DNA from: Kosmotogaceae bacterium
GTDB taxonomy: Bacteria; Thermotogota; Thermotogae; Petrotogales; Kosmotogaceae
Length of the DNA: 26,761 nucleotides
Direction of reading: 5' to 3'
Assembly (NCBI GenBank): GCA_003444085.1
Contig: DLVL01000011.1
Span: 1-26,761, forward strand
Part shown: positions 16,413-23,800 of the stretch, one piece after another
How positions within the stretch are numbered: the first letter of the stretch is position 1
How the letters are laid out: the number at the start of each line of letters is the position of its first letter
The notes under the pieces: generated by a model
What the model was told of the DNA's origin: nothing
Seen by the model: the letters and a program-made list of their open reading frames with translations, nothing else
Database searches by the model: none
Program-made: the position numbers and the translations under genes

Positions 16413-17389
16413 CAGATATAAGGCTGCTTGACAGACTATGGGAAGGGGTTCTCCTGATAGATGAACGACTGAGAGTTGTCTATCAAAATGAGTATGCAAA
16501 GAACTACCTGGGGAACGTCTACGGACTGGCGATATCTGAGGCCCTGAGAGTTCCGAGACTTTCAGAGATTGTTGATGCATTTCTGGCAAATACGGAGACA
16601 GTAATTGAGACAACATTTGTCAAATCTGGTGTCGAGAAACATTTCATGATCAGAACTATTAACCCCCATATTATCTTCCAGGACATCTCAGAAAGAAAGC
16701 TGCTAGAATCTGCAAAAATGGACTTTGTCAATTCGCTGGTGCATGAGTTCTCAACACCTTTGACAGTGATCAACGGGTATACTCAGCTTCTTATGGATGA
16801 AAGGAGTTCACTTCCTGCTGAGACATCTGGGACCGTTGAGAGGATAATGCGCAGCACGCAGCGCCTTTCCAAGCTTGTTGATGAACTCGCCATGCTTTCC
16901 AATCTTGAGCTTCACAACTACAAATCAACGGTTCAGACCATCAACCTTAATACGCTCGTTGAAGAAGTAGTTGCCGAGACGGAGCCCAAATGGAAGAAGA
17001 AGGATCTGACGATTTCTGTCAATGCACCAACCGATCTCTATCTGAAAAGTGATGCTCTACTGGTGTACAGAATAGTTGCTAATGTTTTCTCAAACTCGAT
17101 AAAGTACTCCTATATGGGAGGCAAAGTTGAAATACAACTCAGTAAAGACAAGAACAGTGTTTCTGTTTCGATACAGGATCACGGCATGGGTATCAGAAGC
17201 GAAGAAATCCCGCGTATATTTGAGCGTTTCTACCGTTCATCAAGCGCGAAAGCTTCAGGAATGTCAGGTCTTGGACTTGGGCTGGCGTTGGTGAAACACG
17301 CACTCTCAGTGATCGGTGGAACGATTGAAGTCAATTCAAGGTACATGCTCGGAACTGAAGTTACCGTTAAGTTTCCTCGTGTTGACTGA
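16409..17389 (+). CDS. soluble PAS-containing histidine kinase, PhoR-like
   Basis: A 326-residue sensor kinase. Residues of about 5-95 form a PAS-like domain (EGVLLIDERLRVVYQN). The HisKA motif LVHEFSTPLTVINGY places the phospho-acceptor at His112. The ATPase domain shows the N box FSNSIKYS, G1 DHGMGI, F box IFERFYRSS and G2 GLGLGLALVKH. No transmembrane segment is present, unlike E. coli PhoR, so it must sense phosphate state in the cytoplasm, plausibly through PhoU and PstB. The TTG start overlaps the regulator's stop (TTGA), and its ribosome-binding site is weak, which points to coupling. Confidence 0.92.
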   Translation: MTDIRLLDRLWEGVLLIDERLRVVYQNEYAKNYLGNVYGLAISEALRVPRLSEIVDAFLANTETVIETTFVKSGVEKHFMIRTINPHIIFQDISERKLLESAKMDFVNSLVHEFSTPLTVINGYTQLLMDERSSLPAETSGTVERIMRSTQRLSKLVDELAMLSNLELHNYKSTVQTINLNTLVEEVVAETEPKWKKKDLTISVNAPTDLYLKSDALLVYRIVANVFSNSIKYSYMGGKVEIQLSKDKNSVSVSIQDHGMGIRSEEIPRIFERFYRSSSAKASGMSGLGLGLALVKHALSVIGGTIEVNSRYMLGTEVTVKFPRVD

Positions 17390-17405
17390 ATTGAGATTCA
17401 GATTC

Positions 17406-17433
17406 TTGCCTGTGTCTGGAAGAGTGCTATAAT
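17406..17433 (+). promoter_or_regulatory. promoter of leuS
   Basis: TTGCCT (17406-17411) and TATAAT (17428-17433) are 16 bases apart, and TGC directly before TATAAT forms an extended -10. The predicted start is near 17440, about 46 bases before the leuS ATG. A small 6-base-pair hairpin at 17386-17401, lacking a T-tract, lies just upstream at the end of the kinase gene. Confidence 0.75.
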
Positions 17434-17485
17434 GTGAAGAACAAGGAATTTCAGGCATCTTGCTGTGTTCTTACGGAGGGTTCTG

Positions 17486-19861
17486 ATGTACGACTTCTCA
17501 AAAGTGGAAGAAAAATGGCAGCAATACTATTCCGAAAACCATCCCTTTGAGGTGGATCTTGAGGATGCTCAAAAGCCGTTCTATAATCTCATGATGTTTC
17601 CTTACCCGTCGGCTTCAGGTCTACATATAGGTAATATGTACTCGTTTATCGGAGCCGATGTTTACGGTCGTTTCATGAGATTGAAAGGGTACGATGTCTT
17701 CGAGCCAATTGGCTTTGATGCTTTTGGTATACACAGTGAAAACTACGCATTAAGGGTCGGGAGGCATCCTGCGGAGCTTACTCCAGAGAGCATCGAGTAT
17801 TTCCGGGAGAAGCAACTGAAGAAGATTGGAGCTATCTACGATTGGCGAAGTGAGGTTATAACCTCTTCCCCTGAATACTACAAGTGGACACAATGGATCT
17901 TCGTTAAGCTTTTCAATGCAGGCCTCGCGGAGAAAAGGCTCTCTAGAGTGAACTGGTGCCCGAACTGCAAGACCGTTCTTGCAGACGAACAGGTTATCGA
18001 AGGAAAGTGTGAGCGTTGCGATTATTCGGTAACCAAAAAAGAGACCAGCCAGTGGTTCTTCAAGATAACAAAATATGCTGAAAGACTTCTGAAGAATCTC
18101 GAAGAACTGGACTGGACAGAGATTACTAAGAGTATACAAAGAAGCTGGATTGGCAAATCATCAGGTGCTACGATCAAGTTTGCGGTCGAGAATTCCAGCC
18201 TGGAACTCGATGTCTTCACAACACGACCTGACACGATCTACGGTGTAACGTATCTTGTTGTCGCTCCGGAATTTGGCGGACTGGACTCAATTGTGAAGAA
18301 AGACAGGGTTGATGAATTCAGAGCGTTCACTCAAGATGTTGAGAAGATGGACATTGCTACCAGAACTTCAATAAAAAGGGAGAAAAGAGGAATCTTCACC
18401 GGTAGTTATGCTAGGCACCCCCTGACTGGAGAAAGATTGGAAGTATGGGTTGCGGATTACGTTCTGGCTGAATATGGTACTGGTGCTGTTATGGCAGTTC
18501 CTGCGCACGATGAGCGTGATTACGACTTCGCTCGAAAGTATGGGCTTCCTATCAGAAAAGTCATTGAGTGTGAAGATTCAGAACTTCCCTACACTGGTTA
18601 TGGAAAGATGATTAACAGTGGAGAACATACTGGCACTCAGAGTGAATACTTCATTGATCACGTCGACGAAATACATAGCAGCATGAAAAAGGCGGTAACT
18701 TACCATTTGCATGACTGGTGCGTATCACGCCAGAGATACTGGGGGCCACCAATACCAGTAATCTACTGTCCGAAATGCGGAACAGTTCCTGTTCCTGAAG
18801 AGCAGTTGCCTGTTCTTCTTCCCGAAACTGACGATTATATTCCGGACGGCAGTGGAAAATCACCCCTTGCAAGAAACGAGGAGTTCCTCCACACTGCATG
18901 TCCAGAATGTGGAGGCAACGCCGAGAGAGAGACTGACGTAAATGATAATTTCCTGGACTCGGCATGGTACTTCTTGCGATACATATCCCCGAAGAATGAG
19001 AACGTGCCGTTTGATCAAGAACTGGCAAAGAAATGGCTTCCCGTTGACATGTATATTGGTGGCAATGAACATGCCAATCTTCATCTCATGTACGCACGTT
19101 TCATCACAATGGCTCTTCACGACATGGGCTACCTTGAATTTGAAGAACCATTCGAGTCATTCAGGGGGCATGGGCTAATTGTCAACGAGGGTCAGAAAAT
19201 GAGTAAGTCGAAAGGCAACATGATCAATCCAATCAGTTACTTCAAGACACATGGCGTAGATTGCCTGAGAACTTATCTGATGTTCATGGGGAGTTTTCTC
19301 GAAGGCGGTGATTTCAGAGACTCAGGAATGGACGCTGTTAGACGTTTTCTTAACCGCGTGTGGGAGGTCGCGAACTACCCGGAGGGCAAGAGCTCAGATA
19401 ATCTCAAAGCGAAAATGGCCTGGGTTATTGAGAGAGTTGATTATGCTGTTAAGAACATCAAGTACAACACGGGAGTAGCTGCCCTGATGGAGTTCGTCAA
19501 TGATGCGGCGAAAGAAGAACACATTGAAAAAGAGCTTGTGCTTGATCTTGCGAGACTCGTTTCACTGTTTGCCCCGTTTCTTGCTGAGGAGATTCATTCT
19601 TTAAAAGGTGGACGAGGAACCATTCTCGATTCTGGTTTTCCCTCGGGCTACGAAGAATATGCAAAAGCAGGAAGTATTGAAATTCCGGTGCAGATAAATG
19701 GTAGAATCAGAGGAAAGATAGAAGCTGAAAGAGGAATCAGTGAAGAAGAGATCATGAAACTGGTCAAAGAAGCGGACAAGCTTTCCAATTATCTTGCTGA
19801 AGGTAAGATCAGGAAAGTTGTATTCGTCAAGGACAAGATTCTGAATATCGTTGTTTCTTAG
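17486..19861 (+). CDS. leuS: leucyl-tRNA synthetase
   Basis: A 791-residue class I synthetase that attaches leucine to tRNA-Leu. The HIGH-type motif is HIGN at 47-50 (after PYPSASGL) and the KMSKS loop is near residue 570 (GQKMSKSKGN). A zinc-type CPNC...CERC pair is near 158-183 and a second Cys cluster (CPKCG, CPECGG) lies in the central insertion. The editing domain carries TTRPDTIYGVTYL, and the C-terminal VQINGRIRGKI is typical. The length is somewhat short for the family. The ATG at 17486 has GGAGGG five bases upstream; a longer in-frame GTG start at 17465 would place this site inside the gene. Confidence 0.97.
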   Translation: MYDFSKVEEKWQQYYSENHPFEVDLEDAQKPFYNLMMFPYPSASGLHIGNMYSFIGADVYGRFMRLKGYDVFEPIGFDAFGIHSENYALRVGRHPAELTPESIEYFREKQLKKIGAIYDWRSEVITSSPEYYKWTQWIFVKLFNAGLAEKRLSRVNWCPNCKTVLADEQVIEGKCERCDYSVTKKETSQWFFKITKYAERLLKNLEELDWTEITKSIQRSWIGKSSGATIKFAVENSSLELDVFTTRPDTIYGVTYLVVAPEFGGLDSIVKKDRVDEFRAFTQDVEKMDIATRTSIKREKRGIFTGSYARHPLTGERLEVWVADYVLAEYGTGAVMAVPAHDERDYDFARKYGLPIRKVIECEDSELPYTGYGKMINSGEHTGTQSEYFIDHVDEIHSSMKKAVTYHLHDWCVSRQRYWGPPIPVIYCPKCGTVPVPEEQLPVLLPETDDYIPDGSGKSPLARNEEFLHTACPECGGNAERETDVNDNFLDSAWYFLRYISPKNENVPFDQELAKKWLPVDMYIGGNEHANLHLMYARFITMALHDMGYLEFEEPFESFRGHGLIVNEGQKMSKSKGNMINPISYFKTHGVDCLRTYLMFMGSFLEGGDFRDSGMDAVRRFLNRVWEVANYPEGKSSDNLKAKMAWVIERVDYAVKNIKYNTGVAALMEFVNDAAKEEHIEKELVLDLARLVSLFAPFLAEEIHSLKGGRGTILDSGFPSGYEEYAKAGSIEIPVQINGRIRGKIEAERGISEEEIMKLVKEADKLSNYLAEGKIRKVVFVKDKILNIVVS

Positions 19862-19883
19862 ACTTTCAAAAGGAGCATATGGA

Positions 19884-19979
19884 GTGTTTGAGGATTCAAA
19901 GTGCTTCGAAAACTATGACAATGTGATCGTTTCTTCTAAGTGGTGGTGGCTTGGCCCCTTTAATTGGGCTAAGCTCTGA
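19884..19979 (+). CDS. trpL: tryptophan-rich leader peptide of an attenuator
   Basis: A 31-codon frame starts at GTG with AAAAGGAG eight bases upstream and ends at TGA (19977). It encodes three consecutive Trp (residues 20-22, TGG codons at 19941-19949) and a fourth at residue 28, near its C-terminus. It begins 22 bases after the leuS stop and is followed by an intrinsic terminator and then trpB2. This is the layout of a transcription attenuation leader in which ribosome stalling at Trp codons decides termination. A competing ATG frame at 19879 stops early and has poor spacing. Leader function is inferred. Confidence 0.78.
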   Translation: MFEDSKCFENYDNVIVSSKWWWLGPFNWAKL

Positions 19980-20015
19980 TGTACTAGTAGCAGGTTTAGT
20001 TCGAATAAAGGGGCT
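19950..20015 (+). promoter_or_regulatory. alternative RNA structures of the trpB2 attenuator
   Basis: Two exclusive pairings are visible. The first is CTTGGCCC (19950-19957) with GGGCTAAG (19966-19973), 8 pairs with one G-U. The second, an antiterminator, is 19953-19962 with 20006-20015, 10 pairs centred on GCCCCTTT and AAAGGGGC with one G-U; it would consume the 5' arm of the terminator. Its upstream arm begins 12 bases after the first Trp codon, so it is just free only if the ribosome stalls at that first codon. This geometry is tight, and other structures are possible. Confidence 0.55.
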
Positions 20016-20040
20016 CTCTATAGAAGAGAGCCCCTTTTTT
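20007..20040 (+). terminator. intrinsic terminator in front of trpB2
   Basis: A 13-base-pair stem (AAAGGGGCTCTCT and AGAGAGCCCCTTT) with a 5-base loop runs directly into a T-tract ending at 20040. The trpB2 ribosome-binding site begins only four bases later, so the hairpin controls entry into trpB2 or ends the leuS transcript. Confidence 0.93.
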
Positions 20041-20054
20041 ATTGGAGGTGTATG

Positions 20055-21329
20055 ATGCGAAAAAGAATCAGGATTGAACTCAAGCCAGAGGAAATGCCAA
20101 AACAGTGGTACAACGTCAAGGCCGATCTCCCCTTCAAGCTTGATCCACCGCTAGATCCCGAAACTAACGAGCCAATCAGCGGTGAAAAACTAGCTCGGAT
20201 ATTTCCTCTTGGCGTACTCGAACAAGAAGTAAGCACAGACAGGTTCATATCAATCCCGGAAGAAGTGCTCGATGAATATGTCGTGTTTCGTCCCACGCCA
20301 TTAATACGTGCCACAAAGCTGGAAGAGATTCTCGAAACGCCAGCAAAGATCTATTACAAGTATGAAGGAGTCTCTCCGACAGGCAGTCATAAGACTAACA
20401 CTGCACTTGCGCAAGCTTACCTGAATGCCAGGGAAGGAGTCAAGACGCTCGTGACTGAAACAGGGGCTGGACAGTGGGGAAGCGCACTAGCATATGCAGC
20501 AAGCAAATTTGGTATGACAGTGAAAGCTTTTATGGTTCGGGCGAGCTATGAATCGAAACCCATGCGGAAGTATATGATAACACTCTTCGGAGGAGATGTT
20601 GTGGCCAGCCCGAGCGAAGAAACTGCCAGCGGAAGGAAATTCCTACAGGACAACGGTAACTACTCTGGATCGCTTGGAATAGCCATTAGCGAGGCCATTG
20701 ACAGGGTGCTGGAAAGCAACAGTACGAAGTACTCACTTGGGAGCGTTCTGGACCACGTCTTGCTGCATCAGACGATTATTGGTCTAGAGATCAGGAAACA
20801 ACTGGAGTTAGCTGACGAAAAAGCTTCTATTGTTATCGGTTGTCACGGAGGCGGATCAAACTTTGGGGGAACAGTACTACCTTTTGTTGTTGAGCGACTA
20901 GAGGAGGAAAAGGTGAGACTTATTGCTGCTGAGCCCACGGCCTGCCCTACACTAACTCGGGGTGAATACAGGTACGATAGTGGCGATTCTGCCGGCTTCA
21001 CGCCTCTGCTCAAGATGTATACTCTGGGGAGAGAGTTCATTCCTCCAAGTATACACGCAGGAGGATTAAGATACCATGGAGCCTCACCACTCGTATCAAG
21101 ATTACTCAGCGAAGGGATCATAGAAGCTCAGGCATTTGAGCAAGAAGAGATTATGAAGGCAGGTCGCCTTTTCGCTTCTGTTGAAGGGATTATTCCAGCA
21201 CCCGAGTCCAGTCATGCGATAGCTGCAACAATCAGAGAGGCAGAAGATGCGCGTCAGAAAAACACAAAAGAAACGATAGTTTTCACGCTTAGCGGACACG
21301 GGCTGCTGGATCTTGCAGCGTATGGATAG
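20055..21329 (+). CDS. trpB2: tryptophan synthase beta chain, TrpB2 type
   Basis: A 424-residue PLP enzyme of the TrpB2 subgroup, which makes tryptophan from indole and serine, often without a tight TrpA partner. The PLP lysine is Lys113 in SPTGSHKTNT, the phosphate-binding loop is CHGGGSNFGG, and the long N-terminal segment with FRPTPLIRATKLE is typical of TrpB2. No trpA or other trp gene is nearby. ATG at 20055 is preferred because GGAGG stands six bases upstream; the adjacent ATG at 20052 is also possible. The preceding Trp-rich leader and terminator suggest control by tryptophan supply. Confidence 0.94.
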   Translation: MRKRIRIELKPEEMPKQWYNVKADLPFKLDPPLDPETNEPISGEKLARIFPLGVLEQEVSTDRFISIPEEVLDEYVVFRPTPLIRATKLEEILETPAKIYYKYEGVSPTGSHKTNTALAQAYLNAREGVKTLVTETGAGQWGSALAYAASKFGMTVKAFMVRASYESKPMRKYMITLFGGDVVASPSEETASGRKFLQDNGNYSGSLGIAISEAIDRVLESNSTKYSLGSVLDHVLLHQTIIGLEIRKQLELADEKASIVIGCHGGGSNFGGTVLPFVVERLEEEKVRLIAAEPTACPTLTRGEYRYDSGDSAGFTPLLKMYTLGREFIPPSIHAGGLRYHGASPLVSRLLSEGIIEAQAFEQEEIMKAGRLFASVEGIIPAPESSHAIAATIREAEDARQKNTKETIVFTLSGHGLLDLAAYG

Positions 21330-21458
21330 AAACTAACAAGTAAAGGCACTCCATCAGTGTTCTAGGTTGTCCAGCTTGTTCTGGAAGCACTGGAATGCAA
21401 GAGTGTATACTTGAAATAGGAAAACAACTCTATATTCCTGTGCGAGGGAGGTTTTGCG

Positions 21459-21719
21459 ATGGGTTGCTGTAGAAGGTGTTGTTGTTCTTGCAGATGCTGT
21501 TGCCATTGTTGCTGTTGCTCGCATCACCACTGTTGTCATTCGGGCTGCTCCTGTTCTCATCACGATGTTCATCATTGTCATTGTGGTAGCTCTGAAGAGA
21601 ATCACGTGTGTACGCGCGAACATGATTCGCTTGATCATCTGACTGCCCGCAAAGAGGAGCTCGAGAAAGAGCTCGAAAAGATTGGTGAGATGATCGAAGA
21701 ACAGCGTTCAGAGCAATAG
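21459..21719 (+). CDS. Cys/His-rich small protein with C-terminal coiled coil
   Basis: An 86-residue protein whose residues 3-42 hold 19 Cys and 10 His, often in runs such as CCCHCCCC and SHHHCC. Another Cys (51) and three His follow. Residues of about 58-83 are charged and heptad-like (ARKEELEKELEKIGEMIEEQ), predicting a coiled coil. The ATG has GGGAGG seven bases upstream, which supports translation. I do not recognise a named family. The composition suggests binding of several soft metal ions (Zn, Cu, Fe) or a cluster, with oligomerisation by the helix. It stands alone between trpB2 and glycerate kinase. Confidence 0.75.
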   Translation: MGCCRRCCCSCRCCCHCCCCSHHHCCHSGCSCSHHDVHHCHCGSSEENHVCTREHDSLDHLTARKEELEKELEKIGEMIEEQRSEQ

Positions 21720-21900
21720 CAAAGCGCAGCTTCGACCTCGAAATCGTTTCAAAGAGAACGAAAGGGGTCTATCATTTTTGGTTTGCAAGATCACTCACTA
21801 GTGCAGCACCTGATTCGCTGCAAAAGTGGTTTTGTGAATCCCTGCCTGATGAACTGCCGAGTTGGTGTTGTCTGGAAAACTATTAACCCGGGGGTTAGAA

Positions 21901-23154
21901 ATGAACAAGGTGAGAACAGATGTTATGTTGATTGCAGAAAAAGCCCTTGAAAGTGTTCTCCCAGAAACAGCTGTGAGAAAAGCACTTCAACGGTTGAACA
22001 TCAGTGGACGGGTAGTAGTTGTCGCTGTGGGGAAAGCTGCCTGGAAGATGGCACATGCAGCTCGGGAACAGATCAAAAAGGGTTTTGAGAAGGGTATTGT
22101 GATCACAAAGTACGGTCACTGTTTCGGGGAAATAGAGGGAATGGAGCTCTTTGAAGCAAGTCACCCGATTCCAGATGAAAATAGTGTCATCGCAACACAA
22201 AGGGCTCTGGACATAGTCGGCAATCTCACCCCGGATTATACGGTATTATTCTTGCTTTCTGGCGGAGGATCTGCACTTTTTGAGAAGCCTGCAGAAGGAA
22301 TCAGTCTTGATGATATTGCTTGCATCACGGCACAGCTATTGAACTGTGGCGCAGACATTACAGAGATCAACACGATCAGGAAGCGGTTATCATGCGTCAA
22401 AGGCGGAAGGTTCGCACTCGCATCTGCACCTGCTCGCGTTGTCTCCCTTGTTCTGTCTGATGTGCTGGGGGACCGTCTCGATAGCATCGCCTCAGGTCCA
22501 GCGTGTGCAGATACAACGACTTCAGAAGAAGCGGTCCAGATAGTAGAGAAATATGGGCTGAAGGTAGAACCTTTTGTCATGAAGAGTTTGAGAGTTGAGA
22601 CCCCAAAATCCCTCACAAATGTCACAAGCGAGATAATCGGAAGTGTAGCAACAGTATGCGATAATGCCCTGAAGATAGCCCGTTCGATGGGATACGAGTC
22701 GAAAGTGCTTACCACGACACTTGATTGCGAAGCCAGAGAAGCAGGCAGATTCATCGCTTCGATTGCCAGAGAAATATCCTCATATGAACGTCCATTGAAG
22801 AGACCGTGCGCGCTGATATTTGGCGGTGAAACAGTTGTTCGGATTACCGGATGTGGTAAAGGTGGCAGGAGCCAGGAGCTCGCATTTGCCGCATCTAAAG
22901 GGCTCCAGGGACTGAAGAATGTGGCTCTTTTATCCATTGGTACTGACGGTACTGATGGACCAACGGATGCTGCAGGTGGTTTGGTCGATGGAACAAGTTA
23001 TGAGCGCATGGTTGAGCTGGGAATTGATCTTTACTCGACCTTGATGATGAATGATTCCTACAATGCTCTTGATAAGATGGGTGATCTGGTAAAGACAGGA
23101 CCTACAGGAACCAACGTCAACGATTTGGGTATTCTTCTGATGGGTGAGCGCTGA
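21901..23154 (+). CDS. glycerate 2-kinase (MOFRL family)
   Basis: A 417-residue cytoplasmic kinase that converts D-glycerate to 2-phosphoglycerate with ATP. Characteristic segments are LLSGGGSALFEKPAEGISLD, VLGDRLDSIASGPACAD, GCGKGGRSQELAFAAS and the C-terminal SIGTDGTDGPTDAAGG of the MOFRL domain. The length equals that recalled for the Thermotoga maritima enzyme. The ATG at 21901 is chosen for GGGGG six bases upstream; the longer in-frame GTG start at 21862 lacks a site. It probably feeds serine or glycerate carbon into glycolysis. No operon partner is seen. Confidence 0.93.
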   Translation: MNKVRTDVMLIAEKALESVLPETAVRKALQRLNISGRVVVVAVGKAAWKMAHAAREQIKKGFEKGIVITKYGHCFGEIEGMELFEASHPIPDENSVIATQRALDIVGNLTPDYTVLFLLSGGGSALFEKPAEGISLDDIACITAQLLNCGADITEINTIRKRLSCVKGGRFALASAPARVVSLVLSDVLGDRLDSIASGPACADTTTSEEAVQIVEKYGLKVEPFVMKSLRVETPKSLTNVTSEIIGSVATVCDNALKIARSMGYESKVLTTTLDCEAREAGRFIASIAREISSYERPLKRPCALIFGGETVVRITGCGKGGRSQELAFAASKGLQGLKNVALLSIGTDGTDGPTDAAGGLVDGTSYERMVELGIDLYSTLMMNDSYNALDKMGDLVKTGPTGTNVNDLGILLMGER

Positions 23155-23189
23155 GATAGCTGATCCACTGACTCACGCTTTCCACATAT

Positions 23190-23786
23190 TCATTTTGTTT
23201 TGGTACAGACGTCTATGATCAACTCAACTGCTTTTGCTGCCAAATAGCTTTGCATGAAAGGAATAGTAGGCTTCTCGAGTGCTTGTCTTTCGCACAGGGG
23301 AACGTGGACAAAACCAGCTTGAATGCTGTTATGCAGACAATACTCAAGAACCCCGTATGACAAGGAGTTACAGACAAACGTTCCCGCAAAATACGATATA
23401 GTGTTCGGTATTCCTTCAACCGTCAGCACATCGGAGATCCTCTCAAGGGGGAGATTCGTCTGCAGAGCGAGAGGCCCATCAGCTCTGATCAGTTCATGGG
23501 AAGGTTGAGACCCCTCATTATCCTGTATACGTGCGTTGGCAAAGTTCAGTGCTACTCTTTCCAACGATATTGAAGCCCTACCGGATGCTTCTCCAAGCAT
23601 GATGACCAGGCCAGGTCTTATCAAGTCAATGGTCTGGATAATCCTATCAACTGCGCTAGAAAAGACCGTTGGGAGAACCAGATAATGCAGGTCCTTTCTG
23701 GTTGACGACAGAACATTCACCAGTTCTTGAGAAGCGTTTATCGATTCTCCACCAAAAGGTTCGAAACAGCTCACGAGAACAGACAT
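23190..23786 (-). CDS. pcp: pyroglutamyl peptidase I (C15)
   Basis: A 198-residue cysteine peptidase that removes N-terminal pyroglutamate. The fold signature SCFEPFGGESINAS lies at 6-19. The catalytic triad is intact: Glu76 in LERVALN, Cys139 in GTFVCNSL and His161 in FVHVPL. The ATG at 23786 has GAGGTG six bases upstream; the open frame extends further upstream without support. It starts 14 bases after the stop of the FAD oxidoreductase gene, so the two are probably co-transcribed. Confidence 0.92.
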   Translation of the reverse strand: MSVLVSCFEPFGGESINASQELVNVLSSTRKDLHYLVLPTVFSSAVDRIIQTIDLIRPGLVIMLGEASGRASISLERVALNFANARIQDNEGSQPSHELIRADGPLALQTNLPLERISDVLTVEGIPNTISYFAGTFVCNSLSYGVLEYCLHNSIQAGFVHVPLCERQALEKPTIPFMQSYLAAKAVELIIDVCTKTK

Positions 23787-23800
23787 CCGGGTCACCTCAG

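Noticed and set aside
17386..17401. Small hairpin as a terminator of the phosphate cluster
   Set aside because: Only six base pairs, no T-tract follows, and it overlaps the kinase stop codon; termination cannot be claimed.
19879..19926. 15-codon ATG frame overlapping the Trp leader
   Set aside because: It ends before the Trp codons and its ATG is only three bases from the ribosome-binding site, so it is less likely than the GTG frame.
19841..20040. T-box riboswitch in front of trpB2
   Set aside because: The region between leuS and the terminator is too short for a T-box stem I, and no T-box-like conserved bulge sequence was seen; the Trp-rich leader frame explains the layout better.
21354..21638. 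Thr/Met-rich antisense frame over the Cys/His-rich gene
   Set aside because: Its repeats are only the complement of the TGC/CAC-rich sense codons; the sense frame has the good ribosome-binding site.
22236..22937. 233-codon antisense frame within the glycerate kinase gene
   Set aside because: The sense strand encodes clear MOFRL kinase motifs throughout; the antisense frame is a shadow of codon bias.
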